Assembly (NCBI GenBank): GCA_005223375.1
Contig: RXOD01004952.1
Location: forward strand, 1-16,895
Length of the DNA stretch: 16,895 nt
DNA from: Amoebophrya sp. AT5.2
Lineage: Eukaryota > Sar > Dinophyceae > Syndiniales > Amoebophryaceae
Direction: 5' to 3'
Part shown: positions 8,141-16,813 of the stretch, in pieces
Layout of the letters: every line of letters starts with the position of its first letter
Position numbering within the stretch: the first letter of the stretch is position 1
Program-made: the position numbers and the translations under genes
Notes under the pieces: generated by a model
Seen by the model: only the letters and a program-made list of their open reading frames with translations
Told to the model about the DNA's origin: nothing
Database searches by the model: none

Positions 8141-9487
8141 ATGCAGTCGTTCCAGGTCCAGAGCGCCGCCCGTCCCGCCGGGCAGTCGAGCAGCACCGGC
8201 AACGGCATTATCCAAATAGCGACGAGCGTGGTAAAGAACCGGCCCGTGACGGTGTCGCTCTGGGTAATAGGGCTAGTGGTCGCCGCACTGGGGAACGGGT
8301 TCGCGGTGACGGTATCGCAGATGGAACTGTATCAGGAGGCAATGAGCCACGCGCACCACGTAACCGACAGGGAACTGGGGCAGGCGCGAAGGCTATTCCG
8401 AGAAGCGGACCAGCGTTACTATAACGCAAAAGGCTGGTTCTGGAGCTGCGACGCAAACTGTACGCGACTGCTCGCAAAAAGAGACATGGCGCAGGCACAG
8501 CTTTTCGAGGTACTAAAGTATGGATGATGTAGTTCTTGGAGAAGTCTTGTTGTAATAAGATAGCACTCTACTTTTTGTGTACCAGGGGACGGTAAAACAC
8601 CGCGATCGCCATGGATGGGCACGAAATCGCATCACTATCAGGTTGAGGCCAAGCGGGACGGGCTGATAAAAGAGGCGCGACAAACGGTAGGCATCTGGTC
8701 AACGATTGGGGTGCAGGAAGTGCGGCAAAGGTTTTGGGGCGCATGGGAGCAGGGGAAGGAAACAGCGAAGAGATGGACCATGATGGACGCGATTTTCATG
8801 GCGTTGCCAGGAGACAGGGAACGCACCTTCGTGCAAGTTATCCTGCAACTCATCTTTCAGTAATTTTTTTTTTACACCCTCATTTCTTTTCTTTTCTTTT
8901 CTTTTCTTTTCTTTTCTTTTCTTTTCTTTTCTTTTCTTTTCTTTTCTTTTCTTTTCTTTTGAGTCGTCGTTTCCGATATCGATGCCAGTCACTGTGAAAG
9001 ATACGTTGGTTTTCATTGTGGCCGCACTGATGATGAACGGCATCAAACTTCACGAAAATAAATCCACCACCACGAAAGGTATGTGACGAATCTGACAGTG
9101 GGGATGATTTCAGCGATGTTTATTTTCCTGTGGCAAGTGGGGTCCTTGGTGTACAACTACGGCGAGAGCTTCGTGTCGGGGGTGGCGTTCTTCGGGCTGG
9201 TATTAGCAAGTTTGAAAACTCTGATTCTGATGATCATGTGTCTCATTTCCCATTTAAAAAAATGCTCAAGTCAAATAAATGAAGATGAATGTCAAACTCA
9301 TCCTCGCCAGGTCGCCGTAAGTTGCGTCAGCGTGGTCGCGACATATCTGGGACTGCTGGGCGGAACGGTGGCGGCGGGGGCCACCTACGTAGCGCGGAAA
9401 GAGCAAGAACGCATCGCCGGTGGTGCCGAGCGCAGGCGGGTGCAGGGTAGCGGGTACGGCTACAGTAGGAGGCCACACGCGGACTAA
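8141..9487 (+). CDS. Multi-pass membrane protein of unknown function, about five exons
   Basis: The function is not known to me. The overall pattern resembles uncharacterised membrane proteins I associate with alveolates and other protists; this is memory, not a search. Exons are 8141-8509, 8642-8836, 8964 to about 9039, about 9099-9199, and 9311-9487, giving roughly 305-318 residues depending on the fourth junction. Residues about 36-58 form a first membrane helix (VTVSLWVIGLVVAALGNGF). A soluble, charged middle part follows (RELGQARRLFREADQRYY, then QLFEVEAKRDGLIKEARQTV, and a Trp-rich FWGAWEQGKETAKRW). Three more hydrophobic segments follow (DTLVFIVAALMMN; GMISAMFIFLWQVGSLVYNYG; SGVAFFGL joined to VAVSCVSVVATYLGLLGG). 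The tail is short, basic and Gly/Arg-rich (SGYGYSRRPHAD). ATG 8141 is the first that precedes the conserved-looking part. Confidence 0.65.
8510..8641 (+). other. Predicted GT-AG intron 1 of membrane-protein gene (132 bases)
   Basis: The donor TTCGAG^GTACTA and acceptor ACTATCAG^GTTGAG are both phase 0, giving QLFE|VEAKRDGL, a continuous helix-like sequence. Unspliced, the exon 1 frame meets TGA at 8525-8527. Confidence 0.8.
8837..8963 (+). other. Predicted GT-AG intron 2, mostly pentanucleotide repeat (127 bases)
   Basis: The donor GTGCAA^GTTATC and acceptor TTTTGAG^TCGTCG are phase 0, joining ERTFVQ to SSFPISMPVTVKD. Most of its length is (CTTTT)n, which supplies a very long polypyrimidine tract ending directly at the acceptor. 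Confidence 0.7.
8886..8960. repeat. (CTTTT)15 microsatellite
   Basis: Fifteen uninterrupted CTTTT units occupy 75 bases inside predicted intron 2 of the membrane-protein gene, three bases before the AG acceptor. The copy number may vary between strains or assemblies. Confidence 0.97.
9036..9098 (+). other. Region that must hold a small intron 3 (borders unresolved)
   Basis: The reading frame changes by a net -1 between exon 3 (frame of 8964) and exon 4 (frame of 9083), so something of length 3n+2 must be removed. Three solutions fit: (a) 20 bases, 9079-9098, GT...AG, keeping NGIKLHENKSTTTK; (b) 59 bases, 9040-9098, GC...AG, giving ALMMN-VGMISAM; (c) 53 bases, about 9038-9090, with no standard dinucleotides but flanked by GAA direct repeats, giving ALMMN-LTVGMISAM. 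Options (b) and (c) join two hydrophobic pieces smoothly. No GT...AG option longer than 20 bases fits the frame. A genuine frameshift or assembly error is the alternative. Confidence 0.6.
9200..9310 (+). other. Predicted in-frame GT-AG intron 4 of membrane-protein gene (111 bases)
   Basis: The donor GGGCTG^GTATTA and acceptor CTCGCCAG^GTCGCC are phase 0. The 111 bases have no stop in frame, but they would add a Lys/Ser/Glu-rich insert in the middle of a membrane helix. Removal gives FFGLVAVSCVSVVATYLG, a continuous hydrophobic helix. Confidence 0.7.
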
Positions 9488-9946
9488 CCTCTTTGAAGAA
9501 ATTTCTTTTACCACATTCCGACGTCCCGAAAAACGACCAGCATTTCGCTCATTATAAAAAAAATATAAATATCGTATCTGTCAAGATGAATAAAACGCTC
9601 ATTGATTTGTTTTCAACGGCGCATGACGCACGGAAAAAATTGAGCTACTGAAAGCATACTAGCTCCCCTGTGCTGTTATTCCTTCGGCCATCCCTTGTGC
9701 ATGATAGACCAAACGAGAGAAAGAGCGACGAGCGAGCGCTCGGAGCGCGGCCGAGCAAATCCAGTGGATGTTGAGTGCACCAAATATTCGGCTGACGATG
9801 CTTCGAGAGCGAACGCCGTGATAGTTCGACTATTTTGCCGGCTGCTGCAAATGCAATATACTCGAGCCTATTTTTGCAACTCCTCGCAGGAATCCGTCAA
9901 ATTCACGAATTCATATAAATGAGGATATACCCCATGAAGTTTTTCG
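9488..9946. other. Intergenic region upstream of the large secreted-protein gene
   Basis: A/T-rich 3' UTR-like sequence (9540-9650) is followed by a GC-rich patch with nested inverted pieces around GAGCGAGCGCTCGGAGCGC (9731-9749). No gene recognised. A short upstream open frame (9919-9969) overlaps the proposed start of the next gene. Confidence 0.5.
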
Positions 9947-9969
9947 ATGCTCACACTTTTCTGGCATAG
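9919..9969 (+). CDS. Short upstream ORF overlapping the signal-peptide start
   Basis: ATG 9919 opens a 16-codon frame (MRIYPMKFFDAHTFLA) ending at TAG 9967-9969. It overlaps, in another frame, the proposed ATG at 9947. If the transcript includes it, it could reduce initiation at 9947; if a trans-spliced leader is added downstream of 9919 it would be lost. No independent evidence that it is translated. Confidence 0.25.
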   Translation: MRIYPMKFFDAHTFLA

Positions 9970-10018
9970 AGTCCTAGTACTTATACTAAAGTTGGTGTTG
10001 GCCCACGTTGCACTTGCT
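9947..10018 (+). other. Signal peptide of the large secreted protein
   Basis: 24 codons: a hydrophobic core with two basic residues (R8, K15) and an ALA cleavage motif at residues 22-24. It lies in the same frame as the main ORF, separated from it by an in-frame TGA at 10085-10087, so a short intron must be removed. Its match to signal-peptide rules is the reason this exon was assigned. Confidence 0.7.
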
Positions 10019-13000
10019 CGCGAGATCTCATCTCCATTGTCGTGCACAGCGACGCGTGATGTCGAAATTGCTCTCCCGCCGCCCTGAACGGAGAGATCTC
10101 GTTTGTGCATGAGGGCGGTGAGGCTTTCGCTGGCCTTCGGGGCCACCGGATCCAGCTCCTCTTCCTCAAGTGGCGGTCGTTCCTCGACTGCGGCGCAGAA
10201 CCATCATGGCACCGGGAATCAGGAGCGGCAGTCGGACAAGTGGACGGCCTCTTCTCTCGGCGAGGCCCGCCCGCGCCCCCCTTCTTCAACGACGCCAGCC
10301 ACCCCCTCCAGAACGAATCACCGCAGGCTGAACTACAACAAACGGTCCTCCCGGTTCGAACGGGACGAGCTGTCGCGACAAACCGGGCCGTCTGCGCCGG
10401 GTCCGGAGCACCCGCGGGTGTTTGACGAAGGCGGGAAGGAGCTGGCGCGGGATGCGAAAGGGAGACTCCTGGCTTTGTACAACCCGCGTACGAAGCAGCT
10501 GAACAGGTTGTTTGATGAAGATGGAAAGGAGTATGTCGTGCACGACATCACGAGAAACGTGCGATCGCACGCCATTGGGGAAGAGCCTAGAGGTGGCCCC
10601 GGAGGCAGTATACGCCGAGAGTTGGAAGTGGGAGAGGATGGCCGGGACAGTGAGGTCTTCAGAAAAGCGCGGCCGCCCAAGGGAAGTGGGGCGACCGTGG
10701 ATGAGGGGGGTCCACCTGGGGACCACGAAGAGGACGATCGCCAAGCGCACCAGACTATCAAAACGCTGCTGCGCGACCAGTCTCCTTCAGATGAAAGCGG
10801 CGCGAGTAGTACGCGAGCGCTTGCAGCGGGCGCAGTAGCGAGCATACCGCCAGGTCTGACGGACGGCGTGGTCTACGCGGACCACGACCTGCCTCCAGTT
10901 GACGGGAGCGAGAGCCTGCTGCACGATGGGAGCGACAACGGCCCCGCACCGGAGAGCACGATCAAGGTAAGCGGGATAGGGGACCACGCTACGGTGCAGA
11001 GGAAGGTAGACGTCCGCTGGAGCGCGGCGCCGAGGGAGCTAGTGCAGGAGGTCGTGCCGATCCGCCCTGAAGATGCTGACGACGCACGGGACACGCGAGC
11101 GCTGGAAGGCAGAGAAGGAACTGTCGGAAGGACGTCTGCTGCTGTGTCATCATCCTCCTCCTCGGAGACGAGGGGTCCCGAAGGAGCTTCCTACACCGCC
11201 GACCTGCTCCTGCATTCCGATTCATCTTCGCGAACAAAGGCTGAAACACGTCCCACCCTTCCGAACGAACAGGCGGGCGGTTCGTCCTCCAGCTCAAAAG
11301 CAACGACTTCGACGAAGGCGAAACCGGCGGAGGGAGCCCAAGGGTCCTCAGATCCTGGTCTGCGGCAGCCGTTCCACAAGCGGCTCCCTGCAGACCTGCG
11401 CGTCCGCGAGATTACGCCGGGCGTCTTTGTCATGGACGCCGACAGCGCGCTTGAGAAGGACGCCGATCGGGTGCAGAAGCTCTTGCAATACTCCTTGCAC
11501 GCGGGCGATGCGAAACCGATACCGAAACCAACTGGTTCTGCGGTGGGAATCGAGGTAGCCACCGAGGTGCACATCGGCTCCAGTCCGGACGAGGTGTGGG
11601 CCAGCGTGCGGTCGGTCGCATCGTTTCCGAAGCACTTAGTTGCGTCCACGCTTTATTCCAGTAGCGAAGTAGAAGGGCACCACTCCGATCCGCCAGACGT
11701 CGAAGCTACCACTGCCAGCCGGGGCGCCAGCACTTCTGAAGCTCCGTCGCCCGACGACTGCTTCTACGGAAGCAGTGTGTGCAGAGAGTGTCGGGGGCGG
11801 CAGGAGTGCTTAGCGAAGAATCAGCTGAATCTGAACGACTACGGCGTCGTCGGAGACGACGAGGGCGCGCTGGTGGGCAAGGACGCGTTCGATGTGCGGC
11901 GAATACCTGTTGGCGAGGACGGGGTGTCTTCCTCAAATGACTGGGATAATCTATCCGGGCCCAGCGATGGATCGCCCGGCGCAGAGCCCGCGCACCGAAA
12001 GTCCGGCGCAGCCAGAAGTAGCACCCCCGCGACAAAGAAGACCAAGACGAAAGAGCCAGCTTCTAGCGCTGGTGTCTACGGCAACTTCGTGGATACTCTC
12101 GATTCCTGGACAAGCATCGGTAAGCAGCTCGTCGCGTCCTTGACGGAACGTGCGCAGCCTGCGCCAGAAGAGTTTCTGGCGGGCCTCGAAGCCTCCCGCG
12201 CACGATCGCGGAAGTTGGTCCGACGGGAACTCGCTGCCGAGCGGCTACTGGGAATCCGGCCGAGCGGAAAGAAGAAAAACTCCAAAGCAGAAAGCGGTGT
12301 TGGCTACAGCGAGGCAGGCGCCTTAGAGGCGCTCTCGTTAGAAACCGAGGAGGATTCTTTTCGGCGGCGCCTCGACGCCGAACTTCGCGCGCGCAACGCG
12401 CTTCGGCTCACCCCGGAAGCCTACGCGGAGATACTACGGGAGGTGCGCTCAACACCGCGGTTCGACGAAAAAAGTAAAAACAGCAATGCGGGAAATAATA
12501 GGCGCGGCAGGGCACCACTGCAGCTAGCGCTGGACCGTAGCAGGCAGGACCCCGCGGTGCGGTCCGGCCCACACTATCTGAAGCGGAAGCTGCTCACCGC
12601 GGCCGAGGAGGCCGCTTGGAAGCGAAGCATGGAATTCACCGAGGAGTGCATCACCGCGGGCGGTATTTCGACCCGGCAACTGCAGGCCGACACCAGCGAG
12701 CTTGCGCCTGTTTCTTCCTGGACGAGCAGCTGGGCGGGCAGTTGGGCGTCGAGCTTCCGGCCGACGAAATCGCTCGCGCCCGACCTCCGCGAGGACGGGC
12801 TCGGCACCGCGCGGCCGCGCGGCGTCCTGGCCGACTTGGAACGACAACTTCTCCGCGACCGCCAAGCCCGCCTCCGGGAGCCGGGCAAGGACCTGCAGGT
12901 GTCCGCGGAAACGCCCCAGGCGCAGCTGCAGAGGAGGAAGATGGACCGGAAAAAACCGCTCGCGACGCTCCTGACCCAGCAGCGGCGGCTGCAGACGTAC

Positions 13001-16000
13001 CTGAAGAGCACGTTCACAGGGCAGACGGACCAGTGCCTCTGCTACCACGAGAACAACATCTTCAAGCCGGTGCTGGACCTGTTTCCACTGAAACTGCCGG
13101 ACTTCCGCGAGTGTCTCACGCTGCACTACGCGATGGGCTCCAGCTGGCAGGGCGTGTGCACGCTGGAGGACGCGTGCAAGTATTCGTCCCGCATCGCCGC
13201 CGAAATGCAGTTGGTCGCGCAGCCCAACCAGCAGTGCAACTGCGAGCTGTGCATCTGGGGCGAGGCGTGGCACGCGACAGGGCAGGCATCCGCGTCGTGC
13301 CCGAACAACCACGCGGAGCTCTGGCGGGACATTTGTCTGCCCTGCAAGGCGGAATCCTCGATCGATATCGCGGCGATGAGCGACGCGGACGTGCCGAAAC
13401 GGTCTCGCTTCGAGAAGATCGGCCAAAAGGGCGAGTGCGTGGACAAGTCGCTGCGGTTTGTGCGGGGGCGCGGCGGCGTCGTGGGGTCGCACTTGCAGTG
13501 CCGCGACATCTGCTGGCAGACGATCGGTTTGGACTGCCTCGGCTACTCGTACTTCCACTGCTCGAAAAGGTGCATCATCCACCTGCAGCAGTCGGGGATG
13601 CACAAGATGAGCCAGTGGACGAAGGTGAAGGGCGAGGGCGACGTCATCGTTGGCACCGACAACACGTGCGGCGCGGAGTGCTACCGCGTCACCTACGGGG
13701 AGTGCCCGCCGGGACAGATCGCGAGCGGAGGCGTGGACGTGAAGTGGGAGGAGCGGATGGTGTACGGGCAGTCGGACGTGTTTGTGTGCCCCAGCCCGTA
13801 TACGGGGCAGGTCACGATCACGTGCGCAGGCGCGAACTCGCAAACGGTCGAAGGGATGTGCATGGAGCCCTGTCCGAGCGGGCAGCTGGTACTATATGTA
13901 AATTCAGAAAGGTTTTCGACGATCTTCTCACAAAGAGAAATACAACTCTAGCGCGAGGTGGGGAAAAAGTAGTACCGATACCCCTCGGCGGCTACCACTT
14001 ACTTTTGTGAAAACAACACAGGTTTACCGTCCTGGGCTCACTCCGATTGCTTACCCCGTCACCCCAATCGCCACTCGCCGCCGCCTGCCCTGTCCCTTCG
14101 ACCCACAGAATGCAGCGTCGAATATCGAGCTGCTCTGTCAGTCCGACCGCTCCATCCTCGTTGTCTCGCCTAACTGCGGCGCCAGTTGCGCCCCCGGCAT
14201 GTACGCCTTAAAGATCGGTGGTGGCATCATTTCGTATTCCTTCATGAAGCACCGGCAGAAGGTCCCCCTCTTCGACTGCCCCTTCGGCTACGTGGGCAAG
14301 CTCGACTTGATCTGCGTCGACGGGCAGGTGCAGCAGGAGCAGCCGACGCCCGATACCGGCTGCTTCCTGCACTGCAACGCGAAGCACGACATGAACGTAG
14401 ACAGGACCAGCACGGCGAACGCGACGACGGACGTGCAACTGCGCGCGGAGTTCGACCTGAACGAAGCGCAGTGGATCGGAAACCCGTCGCGGCTGTACAT
14501 GAACGAAACGCTGCAGCTAGCGACGATGAGCACGCAGTTCATGGAGGGAATTTTTTTCAAGCACGACAGCATTCTGAACGCGCCGTGCAAGCCGTCGCCG
14601 TTGACCTACGGTTTCATTCAAGTGAAGTGCAGCAACGGAATCATTTCCGCGCTGGGCGAGGCGTGCAAGTACCTACTCGAGCTATGAAGTTTTTGTCTAC
14701 TGATGCTCTTTGAGGACTTCATCCTCATTAATAATCAGCGTCGTTTTGTTGAAATCTACTCTGTTCAGTTCGGAGTCCAGCTCACGCGCGCAACACCGTC
14801 AGAAAAACAGTTCTCAGTCTCCCTCGCCGCTCGATGCCGCGTGTGTCAAGTCTAGTGATGTAGCTTCATTGAGGCGCGCCGCCACATTCGCTTGTTCGTT
14901 TAAAACGACGCAACATGATCAACAAAACGCCCTTTCATTGGCTCAGGTTCAACTGTCCTGCCGGGTCCATCGAGGCTGGCACGGGCGGGCATAGTCTGCA
15001 GATGTTTCACGGTTACCTCGAGGACTGGCACTCGGTGGACGTCGTCTGCCCCACCGCCCAGTGGACGGGCACGGTGCAACTGAGTTGCCGAAACGGCCTT
15101 CTGAGCCGGAGGGAGTCGGACGTGTGCATGCGACACTGCAACGTGGATTACTTGGTGAGTAACGGGCTGAACATCCCGATGGGGATGCAACTGATGCACG
15201 ACTCGCTCACAAACGTGACGTGCGCGGCCGGAGGTAACCCGAAGTTCGCGGGGAAGCTGCAAGTCCACTGTACTCGATGAATGCTCGCTTTTTACTTATA
15301 TCTTCCTGCTCAATTTATCTTGTTGTGCTTGGTGTTTACCTCATAGATATGATCTGGTTCTTGTAACGTGTTTGCAGTCGCGATTGCAATTGATTCATTG
15401 CATCAGGAACAAATACAAAACCATTAACTACTACACTGAATTCGCTCCCGCCCACCAGGTTTCAACGGCGCTGTGAACGTGATCGGGCGTTGCGGTCAGT
15501 TCTGTGCTTCCACCATGCTCATTTCGAATGACGCCATGGTGCTCACCTACCGCCAGGACCACGACGAGACGCGCGGGTACCCCTGTCCGTCGCCGTGGAC
15601 CGGGGTTTTGATCCTTTCGTGCGACGACCAGAAGATCAACGAGGAGGCGAGTTGCGGGCAGATGTGCTATGCGAGTACGCACTTGGTCCGCGGGATCAGC
15701 AACATGCCGTTCCCGAAGGCGGGGGACGTGGCGCAGGGGATGATCGGGATTGACCACGGGAAGACGTACGACGCCGGCTGTCCGGTGGCGACCGACTCGC
15801 TCTCGTACACCGGCGGGCTGGTGCTGCAGTGCGACAACGGGGAAGTGACGGAGCACAGCGGCGCATGCTTCTGGAACTGCGACAAGCTGATCGTGAACAG
15901 CGGGGGCTTTCCGCAGACGATCGACTACTTGAAGCACGACACGAACGACACGTTCACGTGCGCCGCGGGGCTGGATACGGGCTACCTAGTACTAAGATGC

Positions 16001-16121
16001 TTCGACCAGCAACTGACGATCGAGAAGGGCAGCTGCGCAGCCTCGCCCTGCCCGCCAGGAAGCGTGAAAGCAGTAGCAACGAGGGACGCAGCGCTGCCGC
16101 ACCCGCTCATCTTTCACTTGG
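9947..16121 (+). CDS. Large secreted/surface protein with PAN-like domain and Cys-rich module array (3'-incomplete)
   Basis: Predicted exons are 9947-10041, 10123-13897, 14022-14668, 14947-15269 and 15459-16121, giving at least about 1,834 residues; the coding continues past a GTAAGT donor at 16122. Exon 1 encodes a textbook signal peptide (MLTLFWHRVLVLILK...HVALA, cut predicted after ALA at residue 24). A long Ser/Gly/Arg/Glu-rich, probably disordered region follows, with one Cys cluster (CFYGSSVCRECRGRQEC, about 11758-11809). From about 13017 the sequence becomes Cys-rich (DQCLCYHENN...). A PAN/apple-like domain (about 13430-13590) has the spacing C-x21-C-x3-C-x7-C and a C-x3-C near its end. 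After it come about nine and a half modules of the form C...CP...Y-x-G-x-L-x-L-x-C-x-x-G...C, resembling but not matching sushi/CCP. No transmembrane helix is seen before coding is lost. Role unknown; an extracellular binding or cell-surface function is inference. Confidence 0.75.
10042..10122 (+). other. Predicted short intron after the signal-peptide exon (81 bases)
   Basis: The donor ATTGTC^GTGCAC and acceptor GCGGTGAG^GCTTTC are both phase 2, joining ISSPLS to LSLAFGATG. The acceptor at 10112 (GCATGAG^G, 71-base intron) is also in phase, as is a donor one codon upstream. The borders are therefore approximate, but a splice in this interval is required to bypass the TGA at 10085. Confidence 0.5.
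13430..13590 (+). other. PAN/apple-like domain in the large secreted protein
   Basis: Begins GECVDKSLRFV and continues CRDICWQTIGLDCLGYSYFH then CSKRCIIHL. The C-x3-C, the C-x-G-Y/F-S-Y motif and the terminal C-x3-C-x-x-x-L are characteristic of PAN/apple folds, which bind proteins or carbohydrates outside cells. Assigned by eye only. Confidence 0.6.
13898..14021 (+). other. Predicted GT-AG intron in the secreted-protein gene (124 bases)
   Basis: The donor CTATAT^GTAAAT and acceptor AACACAG^GTTTAC are phase 0, joining SGQLVLY to VYRPGLTP within module 2. Unspliced, the frame stops at about 13949-13951. Confidence 0.85.
14669..14946 (+). other. Predicted GT-AG intron in the secreted-protein gene (278 bases)
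   Basis: The donor GTGCAA^GTACCT and acceptor TTGGCTCAG^GTTCAA are phase 2, joining GEACK to FNCPAGSIE between modules 4 and 5. It is the longest intron in the window. Open frames inside it look random. Confidence 0.85.
15270..15458 (+). other. Predicted GT-AG intron in the secreted-protein gene (189 bases)
   Basis: The donor CCACT^GTACTC and acceptor CCCACCAG^GTTTCA are phase 1. The splice rebuilds a Cys codon, giving KLQVHCFNGAVNVIGRC, which restores the module's L-x-x-x-C-x-x-G pattern. Unspliced, the frame stops at 15278-15280. Confidence 0.85.
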
Positions 16122-16339
16122 GTAAGTACCCACATTTATTTTGGCGCTTTTTATTTTGAGACCATGGATCTTACTTACTGCACCTAGACTGCGTATGTAC
16201 ATAATTGCAAAAGGGTTGAACTTCTCTCAGTCACCTCCGTACTTCTCTCGCGGAATGGAACGAGCACAGCAGGGGGATTAGCCTTCGGGAGATGTTCTCT
16301 CGGACGAGTGGTCTCCCCTCTCCCCCCCTCTGGGGGTTG
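16122..16339 (+). other. Start of an intron with strong GTAAGT donor; acceptor not found
   Basis: CACTTGG^GTAAGTACC (phase 1) follows the tenth module's opening. The unspliced frame adds only KYPHLFWRFLF and stops. No downstream stretch in the window continues the Cys-module pattern, so the next exon is probably beyond the window, or the gene ends in a short exon I cannot identify. Confidence 0.6.
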
Positions 16340-16462
16340 GTTCTCTCTCTCTCTCTCTCTTGCTCTCTGGAAATGAATTCTCTTTCTCTTTCTCGGCATC
16401 TGAGACGCGTTCTCTCTCTCTCTCTCTTGCTCTTTGGAAATGGATTCTCTTTCTCTTCCTCG
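16340..16462. repeat. CT-rich two-copy repeat, 67-base period
   Basis: Each copy is a (TC)n run, then CTTGCTCT.TGGAAATG.ATTC, then TCTTTCTCTT.CTCG. Copies lie at about 16340-16395 and 16409-16462, with only a few differences outside the TC run. It probably lies in the large gene's intron or the following spacer. The minus-strand frames here are low-complexity Arg/Glu translations of this repeat. Confidence 0.8.
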
Positions 16463-16712
16463 AAGTCCAAATCTGAACTGTGTTCCCTCTCTGAGATGGT
16501 GAATCTGGGTGGTCTCTCTCTGTGGCACTAAGCGAACGCCGTATGGCTCTGCGTGTGTGACGCGTGACCCCTTTCGCGTGACGGCAAGAAAAAAGGGGGG
16601 GAAGGGATGCCTCTTGATGTCCGAATGAGCGCGACGCCCTTGGAAACGATGAAGAACCAGCTGCGTGACGGCATGCGCCACCGCCTTGGGGAAATCGCAC
16701 CGCGTGCGGGTG

Positions 16713-16732
16713 GCGGTGACCATGGTCACCGC
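16713..16732. repeat. Perfect 20-base palindrome
   Basis: The inner 16 bases, GGTGACCATGGTCACC (16715-16730), are self-complementary, and one GC/GC pair extends the symmetry on each side. A near-copy lies at 16794-16813. Confidence 0.9.
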
Positions 16733-16793
16733 GCGTGTGGATACGGCGCACGCAGTTTCCGAGGGGGTTTGCCGCTGCGTCGGCCTGCCCGTT

Positions 16794-16813
16794 GTGGTGA
16801 CCATGGTTACCAC
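16794..16813. repeat. Near-perfect 20-base palindrome, second copy
   Basis: GTGGTGACCATGGTTACCAC is self-complementary except for one base pair and shares GGTGACCATGGT with the copy at 16713-16732. The start-to-start distance is 81 bases. The surrounding sequence (16600-16895) has no convincing coding frame. Confidence 0.85.

Larger units (their letters stand above)
13703..16121 (+). repeat. Array of ~9.5 Cys-rich modules (protein-level repeat)
   Basis: Modules begin at the Cys of CPPGQIAS, CPSGQLVL, CAPGMYAL, CNAKHDMN, CPAGSIEA, CNVDYLVS, CASTMLIS, CYASTHLV and CDKLIVNS, and a tenth begins CPPGSVKA before coding is lost. Each has four conserved Cys: one at the start, one before P or A (CPSP, CPFG, CPTA, CAAG, CPVA), one after an aliphatic L-x-L/V-x-C strand, and one near the end (usually C-x2-3-C into the next module). 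An aromatic-x-G (YTG, YVG, WTG, FAG) lies mid-module. Lengths range from about 50 to 100 residues. Introns fall inside modules 2 and 6 and at the 4/5 border, so exons do not equal modules. DNA identity between modules is low, so they are old. Confidence 0.75.

Noticed and set aside
10346..10361. GGTTCGAAC resembling a tRNA T-arm
   Set aside because: It lies within the coding exon, and no acceptor stem, D-arm or anticodon arm can be fitted around it.
12524..13843. Long minus-strand open frame (439 codons) opposite the large secreted-protein gene
   Set aside because: It is the shadow of a GC-rich, strongly coding + strand exon. Its translation is Arg/His/Val/Ala-rich without domains, while the + strand has ordered Cys motifs.
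12616..14010. 464-codon + strand frame overlapping the same gene
   Set aside because: It is a shifted reading of the real exon, Arg/Gly/Ala-rich, and it runs across a well-supported intron.
16184..16813. Minus-strand Arg/Glu-rich ORFs
   Set aside because: They are translations of the CT-rich repeat and the palindromes, low-complexity with no coding features.
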